This document shows, one piece after another, positions 1 through 8,666 of a DNA stretch of 64,000 nt. The stretch is from NCBI RefSeq assembly GCF_049651025.1, contig NZ_JBASBH010000062.1, positions 1-64,000 on the forward strand, read 5' to 3'. Both the position numbers and the translations under genes were made by a program. The stretch is from Parvibaculum sp049651025 (lineage in GTDB: Bacteria > Pseudomonadota > Alphaproteobacteria > Parvibaculales > Parvibaculaceae). A model generated the notes under the pieces. That model saw nothing but the letters and a program-made list of their open reading frames with translations, did not search any database and was not told where the DNA came from. How positions within the stretch are numbered: the stretch's first letter is position 1; the number at the start of each line of letters is the position of its first letter.

Positions 1-1023
1 GCCATTGCCATCGGCCCTGACGTCGCCAAGCGTCCGCAACGCGCCGTAAAGACGGTCGAGCATACGGCGCGACTGGGCAAGCCCATCCGCCGTCCAATCC
101 AGAGGCTGACGATAATGCCCGTTCAGCAGCGCGAGCCGGATCGCTTCGCCGGGCGCTTCTTTGATCAGGTCGTGAACCAGCAACACATTGCCGATCGACT
201 TCGACATCTTTTCCTTTTCGATGTTCACGAAGCCGTTATGCAACCAGAAGCGCGAGAAGAGCTTGCCGCCATGCGCGCATGTCGACTGCGCAATTTCGTT
301 TTCATGATGCGGGAACTGAAGATCGATGCCGCCCGCGTGAATGTCGATGGTCTCGCCGAGATGCTGCTCGATCATCGCCGAGCATTCAATGTGCCAGCCC
401 GGACGCCCGCGGCCCCACGGGCTGTCCCAGCCCGGCTGTTCCGGCGTCGAAGGCTTCCAGAGCACAAAGTCCGCCGGGTCTTTCTTGTATGGCGCAACCT
501 CGACGCGCGCGCCCGCGATCATGTCGTCCATGTCGCGACGCGAAAGATGGCCATAGTCTGGATAGGCCGCGACATTGAAAAGCACATGGCCTTCCGCCGC
601 ATAGGCGTGTCCGCTCGCGACAAGCCGCTCCATCATCGAAATCATGCTGCCAATGGCATCCGTCGCCTTCGGCTCGATGTCGGGCGCGAGCACGCCGAGC
701 GTACCCATGTCGTCGCGATAAATCTGCGCGTATTTCTCCGTGATGACGCCGATCTCGACGCCCTGCTCTTTGGCGACGGCGATGATCTTGTCTTCAATGT
801 CGGTGATGTTCCGCGCATAGACGACTTTGGGATAAAGCCGCCGCAGCAAGCGCGCCAGCACGTCGAAGACGACGGCAGGCCGCGCATTGCCGATATGCGC
901 ATAATTGTAAACGGTCGGTCCGCAGACATACATCGTCACGCGAGCGGGATCGGCCGGCTCGAAAATATCCTTGCTGCGCGTCAGCGTGTTGTAGAAGGCG
1001 AGTTTGGGGAGCGTCGAAGTCAT
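1..1023 (-). CDS. cysS: Cysteinyl-tRNA synthetase, N-terminal part (gene runs off the left edge)
   Basis: Charges tRNA-Cys with cysteine in the cytoplasm. The 341 codons present begin MTSTLPKLAFYN and carry the class I synthetase signatures: a HIGN version of the HIGH motif after a TVYNYAHIGN segment (bases about 886-897) and KMSKS (bases about 196-210). The zinc-binding and catalytic core are therefore present. Only the C-terminal helical part, roughly the last quarter of a 450-470-residue enzyme, is missing because the window ends. No frameshift was seen. It is divergent from folE. The identification is firm; only the end of the gene is unseen. Confidence 0.97.
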   Translation of the reverse strand, partial: MTSTLPKLAFYNTLTRSKDIFEPADPARVTMYVCGPTVYNYAHIGNARPAVVFDVLARLLRRLYPKVVYARNITDIEDKIIAVAKEQGVEIGVITEKYAQIYRDDMGTLGVLAPDIEPKATDAIGSMISMMERLVASGHAYAAEGHVLFNVAAYPDYGHLSRRDMDDMIAGARVEVAPYKKDPADFVLWKPSTPEQPGWDSPWGRGRPGWHIECSAMIEQHLGETIDIHAGGIDLQFPHHENEIAQSTCAHGGKLFSRFWLHNGFVNIEKEKMSKSIGNVLLVHDLIKEAPGEAIRLALLNGHYRQPLDWTADGLAQSRRMLDRLYGALRTLGDVRADGNG

Positions 1024-1517
1024 GTCACGGGCCTGATGTCTGGAACAGCATGCGGAAATCGCCTCGGTCCCACCGAAGGGACCTCAGGCGGCGGTAGTCA
1101 CTCGTCCGCAGGTGCGACAGGTCGTCATGGCCAATTTCCCAAGATCACCCCGCAAAATAGGAGCGACCGTCATTTGTTAATCGCCTTGATCCTCATCGGC
1201 AAGGCTTAACAAGCCAAAAATAGATCGCCACATCGGAGAACCGTTGGCGGATTCGGCTCGTCTAGAAGGATATGGGTTGGCTCGCGGCGCCCCATTTTGC
1301 GCCGTTTAATGGACTGACCGGTCTTGATAGCGGCTTTCTGCAAGGCTATATGCAACTTTCAGACAATGTCACATCAACGGCAGCATGGCATAAGACCCCG
1401 TGCTTGATGGGCAAAACGGGCGGAGCCGCGAGGCCCCCGCGCGTGACTTGAACCGGCAGCTTGCATCGCCCGCCTGAAACGGGGAGCTGTTGGGAAACCC
1501 CTGGAGAGAGTGGTCAT
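1024..1517. other. Divergent intergenic region between cysS and folE
   Basis: This 494-base stretch holds no gene I can support. It must contain both the cysS and folE promoters. The half nearest folE can fold (described separately), while the half nearest cysS shows no clear motif. A 59-codon reading frame at 1272-1451 exists but was rejected. Confidence 0.6.
1417..1472 (+). promoter_or_regulatory. Structured folE leader, possible THF-II (folE-motif) riboswitch
   Basis: An outer stem CGGGCG (1417-1422) can pair with CGCCCG (1467-1472), and an inner stem GCCG (1425-1428) with CGGC (1454-1457). This leaves an internal loop with GA on one side and AGCTTGCAT on the other. The THF-II riboswitch is known to sit before folE in Gram-negative bacteria, and as I recall known examples also carry a TTGCATC-like segment at this place. 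A second GGGG/CCCC hairpin follows, just before the ribosome binding site. The match is by eye and partial, so this is only a candidate. Confidence 0.35.
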
Positions 1518-2147
1518 ATGGACATGAACGCAGTTGACGGTTTGCGCGCCCGCGTGAGTAAAGATCAGTTCGAAGCCCCGCAGAAGCCGAGCCGCGAAGA
1601 AGCGGAAGCGGCTGTACGCACGCTGATCGCATGGGCGGGTGACAACCCTGCCCGCGAAGGATTGATCGACACCCCCGGCCGTGTCGTCCGCGCCTATGAG
1701 GAGTTCTTCGAGGGCTACAACGAAGACCCCTACAAGGAACTGACGCGCACCTTCGAGGAAGTCGAAGGCTATAACGACATGGTGATGCTGCGGGATATCA
1801 GTGTCGAATCGCATTGCGAACATCACATGGTCGCCATCCTCGGCAAGGCGCATGTCGCCTATGTCCCGACCAACAAGGTCGTCGGCATTTCAAAGCTGGC
1901 CCGCGTCATCGAGATTTATGCGAAGCGTTTGCAGACGCAGGAAACGATGACCGCCCAGATCGCCGAAACGATCACCAGCGCCCTGAAGCCTGCAGGCGTC
2001 GCCATCCTGATCGAAGCAAAGCATCAGTGCATGACCACGCGCGGCATCAAGAAGCCTGACGTGGCGACGATCACGACGCAGTTCACCGGCGTGTTCCGCG
2101 ACGACCCGCGCATGGAAGCCCGCTTCATGCAGATGATCCGCAGCTGA
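1518..2147 (+). CDS. folE: GTP cyclohydrolase I (FolE)
   Basis: Converts GTP to 7,8-dihydroneopterin triphosphate, the first step of tetrahydrofolate synthesis. The 209-residue length is normal for the family. The zinc and active-site segment SVESHCEHHM and the later zinc cysteine in KHQCMTTRGI are both present, as is the GKAHVAYVP strand. I chose the ATG at 1518 because GGAGAG lies 9 bases upstream. An upstream in-frame ATG at 1461 would put the start inside the structured leader. A terminator hairpin follows the stop. Confidence 0.97.
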   Translation: MDMNAVDGLRARVSKDQFEAPQKPSREEAEAAVRTLIAWAGDNPAREGLIDTPGRVVRAYEEFFEGYNEDPYKELTRTFEEVEGYNDMVMLRDISVESHCEHHMVAILGKAHVAYVPTNKVVGISKLARVIEIYAKRLQTQETMTAQIAETITSALKPAGVAILIEAKHQCMTTRGIKKPDVATITTQFTGVFRDDPRMEARFMQMIRS

Positions 2148-2178
2148 AGATCGACGGCTCATCTCTGCAAAAATCATC

Positions 2179-2209
2179 ATGGCCCGGCTTGACCGGGCCA
2201 TTTCTTTTT
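2179..2209 (+). terminator. Rho-independent terminator after folE
   Basis: A perfect 9-bp stem (ATGGCCCGG with CCGGGCCAT, 5-base loop CTTGA) is followed by TTTCTTTTT. The stem and CTTGA loop resemble the palindromic repeats elsewhere in this window. Confidence 0.85.
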
Positions 2210-2274
2210 GTCTTCAGTCGTAAGATGGATTACCCGACCTGATCGGGTGATCACGCTGAAGGGTATAAGCGATC

Positions 2275-2730
2275 ATGAGCACCACCTCCCCCCTCTTCGG
2301 CCCGCGCGGCACTGAAGCCGAGATCGAAGAAGGCACGGTCTTCGCGCCGAAGTTCGACGCCGACGGCCTGATCCCCGTGGTCGCCACCGACGCCAATACG
2401 GGCGACGTGCTGATGTTTGCCTGGATGAACGCGGAAGCTCTCGAAAAGACGATCAGGACAGGCGATGTCTGGTACTGGAGCCGCTCGCGCAAGGCGCTCT
2501 GGCGCAAGGGTGAGACCAGCGGCCAGACGCAGAGCGTGCGCGACATCCGCATCGACTGCGATCAGGACGCGCTGGTCATCAAGGTCGAAGTCGGCGGTGA
2601 TGGCGGCGCCTGCCATGTCGGCTATCGGTCCTGCTTCTTCCGCTCGGTGCCTGTGGGCCCGGCGGATGGTCCGTTAACGCTTCGCATCGAAGACGCAAAA
2701 CTGCCCGGCAACGGCCACAAGCATCCCTGA
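2275..2730 (+). CDS. hisI: Phosphoribosyl-AMP cyclohydrolase (HisI)
   Basis: Opens the adenine ring of phosphoribosyl-AMP, the third step of histidine synthesis. At 151 residues it is a stand-alone HisI, not fused to HisE. Family hallmarks are MFAWMNAEAL, the tract TGDVWYWSRSRKALWRKGE, the aspartate cluster IRIDCDQDA that binds Mg, and the zinc cysteines in CHVGYRSCF. An AAGGG lies about 13 bases before the ATG. No other his gene is nearby, so it is an isolated pathway member. Confidence 0.97.
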   Translation: MSTTSPLFGPRGTEAEIEEGTVFAPKFDADGLIPVVATDANTGDVLMFAWMNAEALEKTIRTGDVWYWSRSRKALWRKGETSGQTQSVRDIRIDCDQDALVIKVEVGGDGGACHVGYRSCFFRSVPVGPADGPLTLRIEDAKLPGNGHKHP

Positions 2731-2826
2731 AACGCCATTCCGACACATTTCCGCCCTTCGGCCGCCCGCGACACACTGTAAAGCGGAACGGCGAAGGAGC
2801 ATGATGCGTTGAGTAATGCGTAGGCA

Positions 2827-3885
2827 ATGAAGCAACAGCGAATGACACGACCTAAAATCGGCATCGCACTCGGCAGCGGCGTCGCCCGCGGCTGGGCTCA
2901 CATCGGTGTGCTGAAAGCGCTGACCCGCGCAGGCATCGACCCCGACATTATTTCAGGCACATCGATCGGCGCGCTTGTCGGCGGCTGCCACATTGCTGGC
3001 AAGCTCGATCCGCTGGAGGCATTCGCGCGCAGCCTGAACCGCCGCCGCTTGCTCGGCCTCATCGACTTTCGCTTTCGCTCCTCCGGCCTCATCGGCGATT
3101 CAAAACTCGAAGCGCTGATGCACGAACACCTCGGCGACCTCTCTATCGAAAACCTCGACCGCACCTTTGTCGGCGTCGCAACCGAACTGGCGACCGGCCA
3201 CGAAGTCTGGCTGCGCGACGGCACGCTCGTGCAGGCGATCCGCGCTTCCTACGCCCTGCCCGGCGTTTTCGCGCCCGTGCCAATCGACAATCGCTGGCTG
3301 ATCGACGGCGCCATCGTCAATCCGGTGCCGGTATCCGTCGCCCGTGCGCTCGGCGCGCGCCTCGTCATCGCGGTCAACCTCAACACCGATCCCTTCGATC
3401 CCTCGACGCGCCGCAATTTCGAGCAGGGACAGAACCCGTTTTACGTGTCGAGCTTTCCGCCCGTCGCCGTCGTTTCTGAACTCAGCGAAGAAATCGCGGA
3501 GATGGTGGAGGAAGAAGCGAGCGCCGAACTCGCAGCAGCCGACGCCGATGAAAACTCGACAATCATGGCCGGCATTCGCGGCACGCTCAGCCGCTTGCGC
3601 GGCGGCACGCGCGAACCCGAACGCGAAATCGTCAAGCGCGCCATCGGCAGCAGAAATCGCGGACCGGGATTTGCGAGCGTCCTGCTCGCCTCGCTCAATA
3701 TCGTGCAGGACCGCCTCGCCCGCGCGCGGCTTGCCAGTGATCCACCCGATGTCGTAATCGCGCCGAAAATCGGCCACCTGACACTGCTGGATTTCGACCA
3801 TGCGGACGAGCTTATCCGTCTCGGCGAAGAGGCGACGGAAGAAGCGCTTCCCCTCATCCGTGAAACGATAAGCCTGCTTCGGTAA
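2827..3885 (+). CDS. Patatin-like phospholipase family protein (RssA-like)
   Basis: A predicted serine lipid acyl-hydrolase. The oxyanion loop GSGVARGWAHIGVL appears near residue 17. The nucleophile elbow GTSIG is near residue 44, and the dyad aspartate lies in DGAIVNPVP near residue 162. All three patatin catalytic elements are intact. There is no signal peptide or membrane segment, so it is probably cytoplasmic. The C-terminal 150 residues are an acidic, weakly conserved extension. A second ATG at 2842 is an equally possible start, since neither has a strong ribosome binding site. The substrate cannot be told. Confidence 0.9.
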   Translation: MKQQRMTRPKIGIALGSGVARGWAHIGVLKALTRAGIDPDIISGTSIGALVGGCHIAGKLDPLEAFARSLNRRRLLGLIDFRFRSSGLIGDSKLEALMHEHLGDLSIENLDRTFVGVATELATGHEVWLRDGTLVQAIRASYALPGVFAPVPIDNRWLIDGAIVNPVPVSVARALGARLVIAVNLNTDPFDPSTRRNFEQGQNPFYVSSFPPVAVVSELSEEIAEMVEEEASAELAAADADENSTIMAGIRGTLSRLRGGTREPEREIVKRAIGSRNRGPGFASVLLASLNIVQDRLARARLASDPPDVVIAPKIGHLTLLDFDHADELIRLGEEATEEALPLIRETISLLR

Positions 3886-3891
3886 GGCGTG

Positions 3892-4320
3892 TCAGCTATT
3901 GGTGATGTAAAGGCGCATCGCTTCCGTCTCCATCACGGTTTCTGCAATGCGATGCTTCACCACGTCACCGATGGAAACAATGCCGACCAGCTCTCCGCGA
4001 TCGATGACCGGAAGATGGCGGAAGCGCCCTTCCGTCATCACATCCATCAGCTCATTGATGGAATCGTTGAGTTCGCAGGTCACGATGCGCGATGTCATGA
4101 CATCGCGGACCGGCCGCTCGAGCGCTTCGGCACCTGAATGTGCGACAGACTTTACAATGTCGCGCTCCGAAATGATGCCGAGCAACTGACGGCCGTGCAT
4201 GACAACCAACGCGCCGATGCGACGCTCGCTGAGCATTTTTGCCACTTCCGCAAGCGTCACGTCTGGATCGACCCTGGCGACGTCGGAGCCTTTGGCCTTC
4301 AGGATTGTGGCAACGTTCAT
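3892..4320 (-). CDS. CBS-domain pair protein
   Basis: A small stand-alone Bateman module of 142 residues. CBS1 covers about residues 8-60 (VTLAEVAKMLSERRIGALVV, then GIISERDIV). CBS2 covers about residues 72-130 (MTSRIVTCELNDSINELM, then GIVSIGDVV). Such proteins bind adenine nucleotides and act as energy or redox sensors on partner proteins. It has no attached effector domain. GAGGAG sits just before the ATG. It converges with the patatin gene, 6 bases apart, so the neighbour gives no functional clue. Confidence 0.93.
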   Translation of the reverse strand: MNVATILKAKGSDVARVDPDVTLAEVAKMLSERRIGALVVMHGRQLLGIISERDIVKSVAHSGAEALERPVRDVMTSRIVTCELNDSINELMDVMTEGRFRHLPVIDRGELVGIVSIGDVVKHRIAETVMETEAMRLYITNS

Positions 4321-4539
4321 GGCATCTCCTCCCTTGTCTCGGGATCAGCAGACGAAGCGTTGGCGCGCGAACCGCTAACACCGCTCGCTAAGGCTGCGCC
4401 GGCAACTACCTGTTTGTGATGATGCGGCATTCCGCCGCAGCGTGCAAGTGCGCTACACTCCACTCACCCCCGGCGACCAGTTCGCAATTCGCTTCGTTAT
4501 CATTTCCCTTCAGTTCTTTAACGATTCGGCGGCATTCAC

Positions 4540-5820
4540 ATGTGGCAACGCGTCTACCTTCAGCGCTTGAAGCGCGACATGGAGCTTTGGATCGAACGCG
4601 GATGGGTAACGCCCGCCAATGCCCAGGCGATCCTCGCTTCGTCAAGCGGCGACGCAACGATCCGCCGCATTCCGCAAATGCTGGCGCTTCTGGGTGCCGT
4701 GCTGATCGGCTTTGCCGCCATGAGCTTCGTCGCTGCGAACTGGAGCGAAATCCCCAAGCTCGTGAAGCTCGCTCTGCTTTTCGCCGCCTTGTGGACGGCA
4801 TGGGGCGCGGCCTTCCTGCTTGAACGGCGTGGTCACCCCGCTTTCGCAGAAGCCGCCGTCGTCGCAGGCCTCGCGCTTTTCGGCGGCAACATCATGCTGA
4901 TCGCGCAGATCTATCATGTCGATGCGGGCGCGCCGGGCTGGGTTCTGCTCTGGAGCGTCATATCGCTCGCCGCCGCCTGGGCGCTCCCCTCGCGCGCCGC
5001 ACTCGCCATCAGCATATTGCTGGCGATCATATGGTCGGCCTGGTCGCCGCCCGCCCTGAGCCATCCCCATTGGGCTTTCTTCCTGCCCTGGGCGCTCGCC
5101 CTCATCCTGACCATCCGCTTTAGCTGGCTCCCCGGCTTCCACCTCGCCATCCTCACCGCCTGGGTCTGGGCGGGGCTGAACGCCGAGCCGCTTGCAGCAA
5201 GCATCGGATGCGGACGCGGCGATCTTGCTGTGATCTTTGTCCTCGCCGCCCTGCTGCTCTGGCTTGTCGGCATGCGCGTTTCGGAGCGGTCCTTGCGTTT
5301 CGGATCGGTGCTTGAAGGCTATGGCATCGTCATTTCCTTCGCACTCATCTGGATCCTGCAGGCCGCGCCTGCTGAAAGTCATGAGGGCCTCTTCTGGCTC
5401 GTGCTGACGCTGGTCGGTCTCGCCGCCATCGCGGCAATCGCCTATCGGGAGTTGAATGCGGGCCGCCTGTCCGTGCGCGATCTCGTCGGCATCGGCGCTC
5501 TTGCGCTGGGCGCTGCGCTCTACCCGCTTTTTGCCGCCAGCGCCGGTACAGTCGCATGGGTCTATGCCGCCCTCTTTATCGCGCTATCCGTCTGGCTGGT
5601 CGCCTTCGGCACCGGACGCAACAATCGCTTCGCGCTCAATGCGGGCTTCGTCGCCTTCGCAATCGAGGTGCTCTATCTCTATTTCCAGACGCTCGGCACG
5701 CTTCTCGGCACCGCCGCTTTCTTCGCACTGGGCGGCATCATCCTCATTGCGGGCAGCCTCCTGATGGCGCGCATACGCCGTCGCGTCGTTGCTTCCGTCG
5801 ATGAAGGAAAATCATCATGA
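4540..5820 (+). CDS. DUF2157 multi-pass membrane protein
   Basis: The first 45 residues form a soluble DUF2157-type helix segment (LKRDMELWIERGWVTPANAQ). It is followed by about ten to twelve hydrophobic segments rich in Ala, Leu and Trp, ending in a basic tail. Length (426 residues) and layout match DUF2157 proteins of Proteobacteria. The gene overlaps the next by 4 bases (ATGA), and DUF2157 and GDYXXLXY proteins are commonly paired, so they probably form one inner-membrane unit. The biochemical function is unknown. Confidence 0.88.
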   Translation: MWQRVYLQRLKRDMELWIERGWVTPANAQAILASSSGDATIRRIPQMLALLGAVLIGFAAMSFVAANWSEIPKLVKLALLFAALWTAWGAAFLLERRGHPAFAEAAVVAGLALFGGNIMLIAQIYHVDAGAPGWVLLWSVISLAAAWALPSRAALAISILLAIIWSAWSPPALSHPHWAFFLPWALALILTIRFSWLPGFHLAILTAWVWAGLNAEPLAASIGCGRGDLAVIFVLAALLLWLVGMRVSERSLRFGSVLEGYGIVISFALIWILQAAPAESHEGLFWLVLTLVGLAAIAAIAYRELNAGRLSVRDLVGIGALALGAALYPLFAASAGTVAWVYAALFIALSVWLVAFGTGRNNRFALNAGFVAFAIEVLYLYFQTLGTLLGTAAFFALGGIILIAGSLLMARIRRRVVASVDEGKSS

Positions 5821-6446
5821 TCGCGCGTCTCATTTCGCGTTTCGGACGCTTTGGTGCCGCCGTCCTCGCGCTCATCATCGTGCAAACGCTCATTCTGGTG
5901 TGGATGGTCGGCGATCGTGTCTCGATCCTGCGCTCCAGCGATGTGGTCACGCTGAAGAGCGAGCCTGTCGATCCGCGCGATCTCTTTCGCGGCGACTACG
6001 TAACGCTGGCCTATGGCGTCTCGCGCCTCTCGCTCGACGGAATGCCCGGCGATACGGATTTCGACATGGGCGATACGATCTATGTGGAGCTTGTGCCCGC
6101 CCGCGATACATGGCGCGCGGGCGCTGTCTATCGCACCTACCCGAAGGCGGGCGAAGGCCACAAGGTCATCCGTGGCCGCATTGTCGAACTGACCCGCGGT
6201 ACGCCGCGCGTCCGCCCGCTTCGCAACAACCAGATGGAAGAAATCCCCTGCGCGGACTGCATCTCGATCCGCGTCGCCTATGGCATTGAAAGCTATTTCG
6301 TGCCCGAGGGCGAAGGCCGCACACTCGAAGAAGAACGCAACGCGAGCGCGCTCTCCGTCGATGTGGCGCTTGCATCGGATGGCGAAGCGGCGATCAAGGG
6401 GCTCCGGATCGACGGTGAACCCGTCTATCAAGAGCCCCTGTTCTGA
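5817..6446 (+). CDS. GDYXXLXY domain-containing protein
   Basis: A 209-residue protein with one N-terminal membrane segment (AAVLALIIVQTLILVWMVG) followed by a periplasmic domain. The domain carries the eponymous motif in RGDYVTLAYGVSRL near residue 58. Its start codon overlaps the stop of the DUF2157 gene, and GAAGGA lies upstream inside that gene, so the two are translationally coupled. The family has no known activity. The pairing suggests that it docks on the DUF2157 membrane protein. Confidence 0.92.
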   Translation: MIARLISRFGRFGAAVLALIIVQTLILVWMVGDRVSILRSSDVVTLKSEPVDPRDLFRGDYVTLAYGVSRLSLDGMPGDTDFDMGDTIYVELVPARDTWRAGAVYRTYPKAGEGHKVIRGRIVELTRGTPRVRPLRNNQMEEIPCADCISIRVAYGIESYFVPEGEGRTLEEERNASALSVDVALASDGEAAIKGLRIDGEPVYQEPLF

Positions 6447-6449
6447 CGA

Positions 6450-7880
6450 TCAGACCGCACCGCGCCAGTTACCATGGAAACCGAAGGGCACCCGCGTCGG
6501 CAACTCGACCCGCGCCACCGGGCCTTTTGAAATGTCATCGACGTCGAGCACGATGAAGTCGCTGAGGTTGCGCGCCCGATCGTAGAGAAGCGAAACGATC
6601 CAGCCATCGCCCTCCGCCGCGCCTTCCTTGCGCGGCACGAAAACCGGCTCCATCACATATTTGCCCGCGCCGGGCACATATTGCGTGCGCCGTCCGGTTT
6701 TCAGATCGGCATGGACCAGCGTATCGAAAGGCTTGCCTTGCGCAGGCTCGCCCGTCATCGCGGCATAAAATCCGTGTCGGTAATCATGGCCCGTGAAGCG
6801 CTCGTCGAGCCTGGGAAATTCACCGGCGAGATCGTTCAGCGGCTCTTCCGTATAGGTGTTGCTGTTGCCGTCGAGATCGAAGGTCCAGCGCACGAGCTTT
6901 GCGGGCTCATCCGACAATCCTGACGCCGCCCTGCTGCCATCGGCATTGGGGAAAAGCGGCACGCGGTCATATTTCATGACATCGGCGATCACGCGCGTCT
7001 TGCCGCCCGCATGGCTCGTATAGGCATTCATCGGGTGATAGACGTAGCAGGCGTCGCCTTCGAACCAGCGGATCGTGTCGACGCTCGCATCGCGCGCCAT
7101 GACGCCGATGCGCGTTCCAACCGAGGGGTCCCACGCAATTGTCGGCCCGCCCTTCATGATGCGCTCGACATCGATCGTTGCCGGGAAGATCGGGAAGATC
7201 ACATGCTCGTCGGTCGTGATGAAGTCATGCACCATGCTCGCATAGGGCGCCTTGAACATCTCCGACCGCGTCAGCTTTCCGCTCGCATCGACAACCTGAT
7301 AGGAAATATCCGGCGTTCCCGGCCCTGCCGCCATATAGCCGAAGAAAAGCATTTCGCCGGTCTTCGGATCGAGCTTGGGATGCGCCGTCATCGGGCCCTG
7401 ATATTTGCCGCCAAAGTCCCACGCGCCCTTTGTCTCCAGCGTGTCGCCGTCCATGGCGACAGGCTGATTTCCCTCGTCGATGGCAAACAGCTTGCCGCCA
7501 TGCCAGACGATATTGGTATTGGCGACGTTGCGCTTGACGCCATCGGCTTCCGGCAATGACGGCGCGCCGAAACCCGTCGAGACGAGGCGACGCCCCGCCT
7601 TGCGCTGCACCTCATATTGCTCGGTATGTACCCAGCGGTTGCGATAGCTCGCTTTTCCACCTTCAACATGGATCGCGTGGATCATCCCCTCGCCTAAAAA
7701 CCAATGATGTTCATTTCCGAGCGGCGGAAACATGGGGTTTGGTCCGTTCCTATAGAGCGTGCCTGCCAACCCTTGTGGAATCTCCCCCTCCACGACCACC
7801 AGGTCGGGCGCGTCGCACTCAGCCATGACAGGAGCGAAGTTTTCCTGAAGGAGCGGATCTTTTGGAAAAGGTTTCGACAT
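6450..7880 (-). CDS. Carotenoid oxygenase family protein
   Basis: A non-haem Fe(II) beta-propeller enzyme that cleaves carotenoids, apocarotenoids, stilbenes or lignin-derived alkenes. All four iron-ligand histidines can be placed: TAHPKLD, MVHDF, YHPMNAY and the near-terminal FHGNW. Length is 476 residues, typical of bacterial members, with no signal peptide. I chose the start giving MSKPFPKDP because GAGGCG lies 4 bases before it. A further upstream ATG overlaps that site. It is divergent from a TetR gene across a palindrome, so repression by that regulator is likely. The substrate is unknown. Confidence 0.94.
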   Translation of the reverse strand: MSKPFPKDPLLQENFAPVMAECDAPDLVVVEGEIPQGLAGTLYRNGPNPMFPPLGNEHHWFLGEGMIHAIHVEGGKASYRNRWVHTEQYEVQRKAGRRLVSTGFGAPSLPEADGVKRNVANTNIVWHGGKLFAIDEGNQPVAMDGDTLETKGAWDFGGKYQGPMTAHPKLDPKTGEMLFFGYMAAGPGTPDISYQVVDASGKLTRSEMFKAPYASMVHDFITTDEHVIFPIFPATIDVERIMKGGPTIAWDPSVGTRIGVMARDASVDTIRWFEGDACYVYHPMNAYTSHAGGKTRVIADVMKYDRVPLFPNADGSRAASGLSDEPAKLVRWTFDLDGNSNTYTEEPLNDLAGEFPRLDERFTGHDYRHGFYAAMTGEPAQGKPFDTLVHADLKTGRRTQYVPGAGKYVMEPVFVPRKEGAAEGDGWIVSLLYDRARNLSDFIVLDVDDISKGPVARVELPTRVPFGFHGNWRGAV

Positions 7881-7898
7881 AGCACGCCTCTTCATTAG

Positions 7899-7918
7899 AA
7901 CATTGTTATAACGATGTT
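7899..7918. promoter_or_regulatory. Near-perfect 20-bp palindrome, probable TetR-family operator
   Basis: The sequence AACATTGTTATAACGATGTT has only one mismatched pair around the symmetric core GTTATAAC. It lies 18 bases upstream of the carotenoid oxygenase start and 61 upstream of the tetR start, the expected place for a shared divergent operator. Confidence 0.7.
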
Positions 7919-7979
7919 ATAAACAAAGGCTGGACAGCCCGTCAAGCCTGCCCGATAGAGAGGAACGGAGAAAAAAGTA

Positions 7980-8666
7980 ATGAGTCTCGACGACACCCCC
8001 GACACCAGCACGGCCGACCAGCGGCGCAACGCGCAGCGCGCTGCACTGCTTGATGCCGCCAGTGAAATGCTGATGCGCGGCGGGCCTGACGCTATTTCGT
8101 TGCGCAAACTCGCCGCCAGGGTCGGCACGTCGACCATGGCCGTCTATACGGCGTTTGGCGGCAAGGAAGGCCTGATTACGGCGTTGTTCGAGGAAGCTTT
8201 CGACCGGCTGGCGGATGCGCAAAACGCCGTGCCGAGATCGCCTGAGCCATTGCTCTGGCTTGAAGGGCTGGGACGCGCCTATCGGCAATTCACGCTCGCC
8301 AATCCCTCCTATTACGCGCTGATGATCAGCGTCACCATGCCGGTGAGCGAAGCCTTGCGCCATGAAGAGCTCTCCATCACCAACCCGCCTGCACGGGGCA
8401 TCTCACGCTACCCTTCGTATCAGAACCTGTTCGACGCGGTGGAAGCCTGCGTCGCGGATGGAAGTTTCGCGCCTGACGGCGATCCGATGATGATCGCAGA
8501 TGCCTTCTGGGCAACCGTGCACGGACTGTGCAGCCTTGAGCTTGCCGGCTTTTACCCGAGCGCGGAAATTGCACAGGCGCGCTTCAGCTTCACCTGCTTT
8601 GCGGTGATGCGCGGCCTTCTCACCGAGAAAGGCCTCGCAAAACTTCAGGCCCTTGCCGGAGCCTAG
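7980..8666 (+). CDS. TetR/AcrR family transcriptional regulator
   Basis: A 228-residue ligand-responsive repressor. The N-terminal helix-turn-helix spans about residues 17-63, with ALLDAASEMLMRGGPDAISL leading into KLAARVGTSTMAVYTAFGGK, the classic TetR recognition helix. The C-terminal domain resembles the WHG/TetR_C_13 type. A good ribosome binding site (GGAG) precedes the ATG. It is divergent from the carotenoid oxygenase with a palindrome between, so it probably controls that enzyme and itself. The ligand is presumably the enzyme's substrate or product (inference). Confidence 0.94.
   Translation: MSLDDTPDTSTADQRRNAQRAALLDAASEMLMRGGPDAISLRKLAARVGTSTMAVYTAFGGKEGLITALFEEAFDRLADAQNAVPRSPEPLLWLEGLGRAYRQFTLANPSYYALMISVTMPVSEALRHEELSITNPPARGISRYPSYQNLFDAVEACVADGSFAPDGDPMMIADAFWATVHGLCSLELAGFYPSAEIAQARFSFTCFAVMRGLLTEKGLAKLQALAGA

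Noticed and set aside
115..1209. Long open frame antisense to cysS
   Set aside because: It lies opposite a clear cysS; GC-rich codon bias produces such frames. No domain is recognisable.
1272..1451. 59-codon reading frame in the cysS-folE gap
   Set aside because: AAGGA is almost touching the ATG, the translation shows no family resemblance, and it overlaps the structured folE leader.
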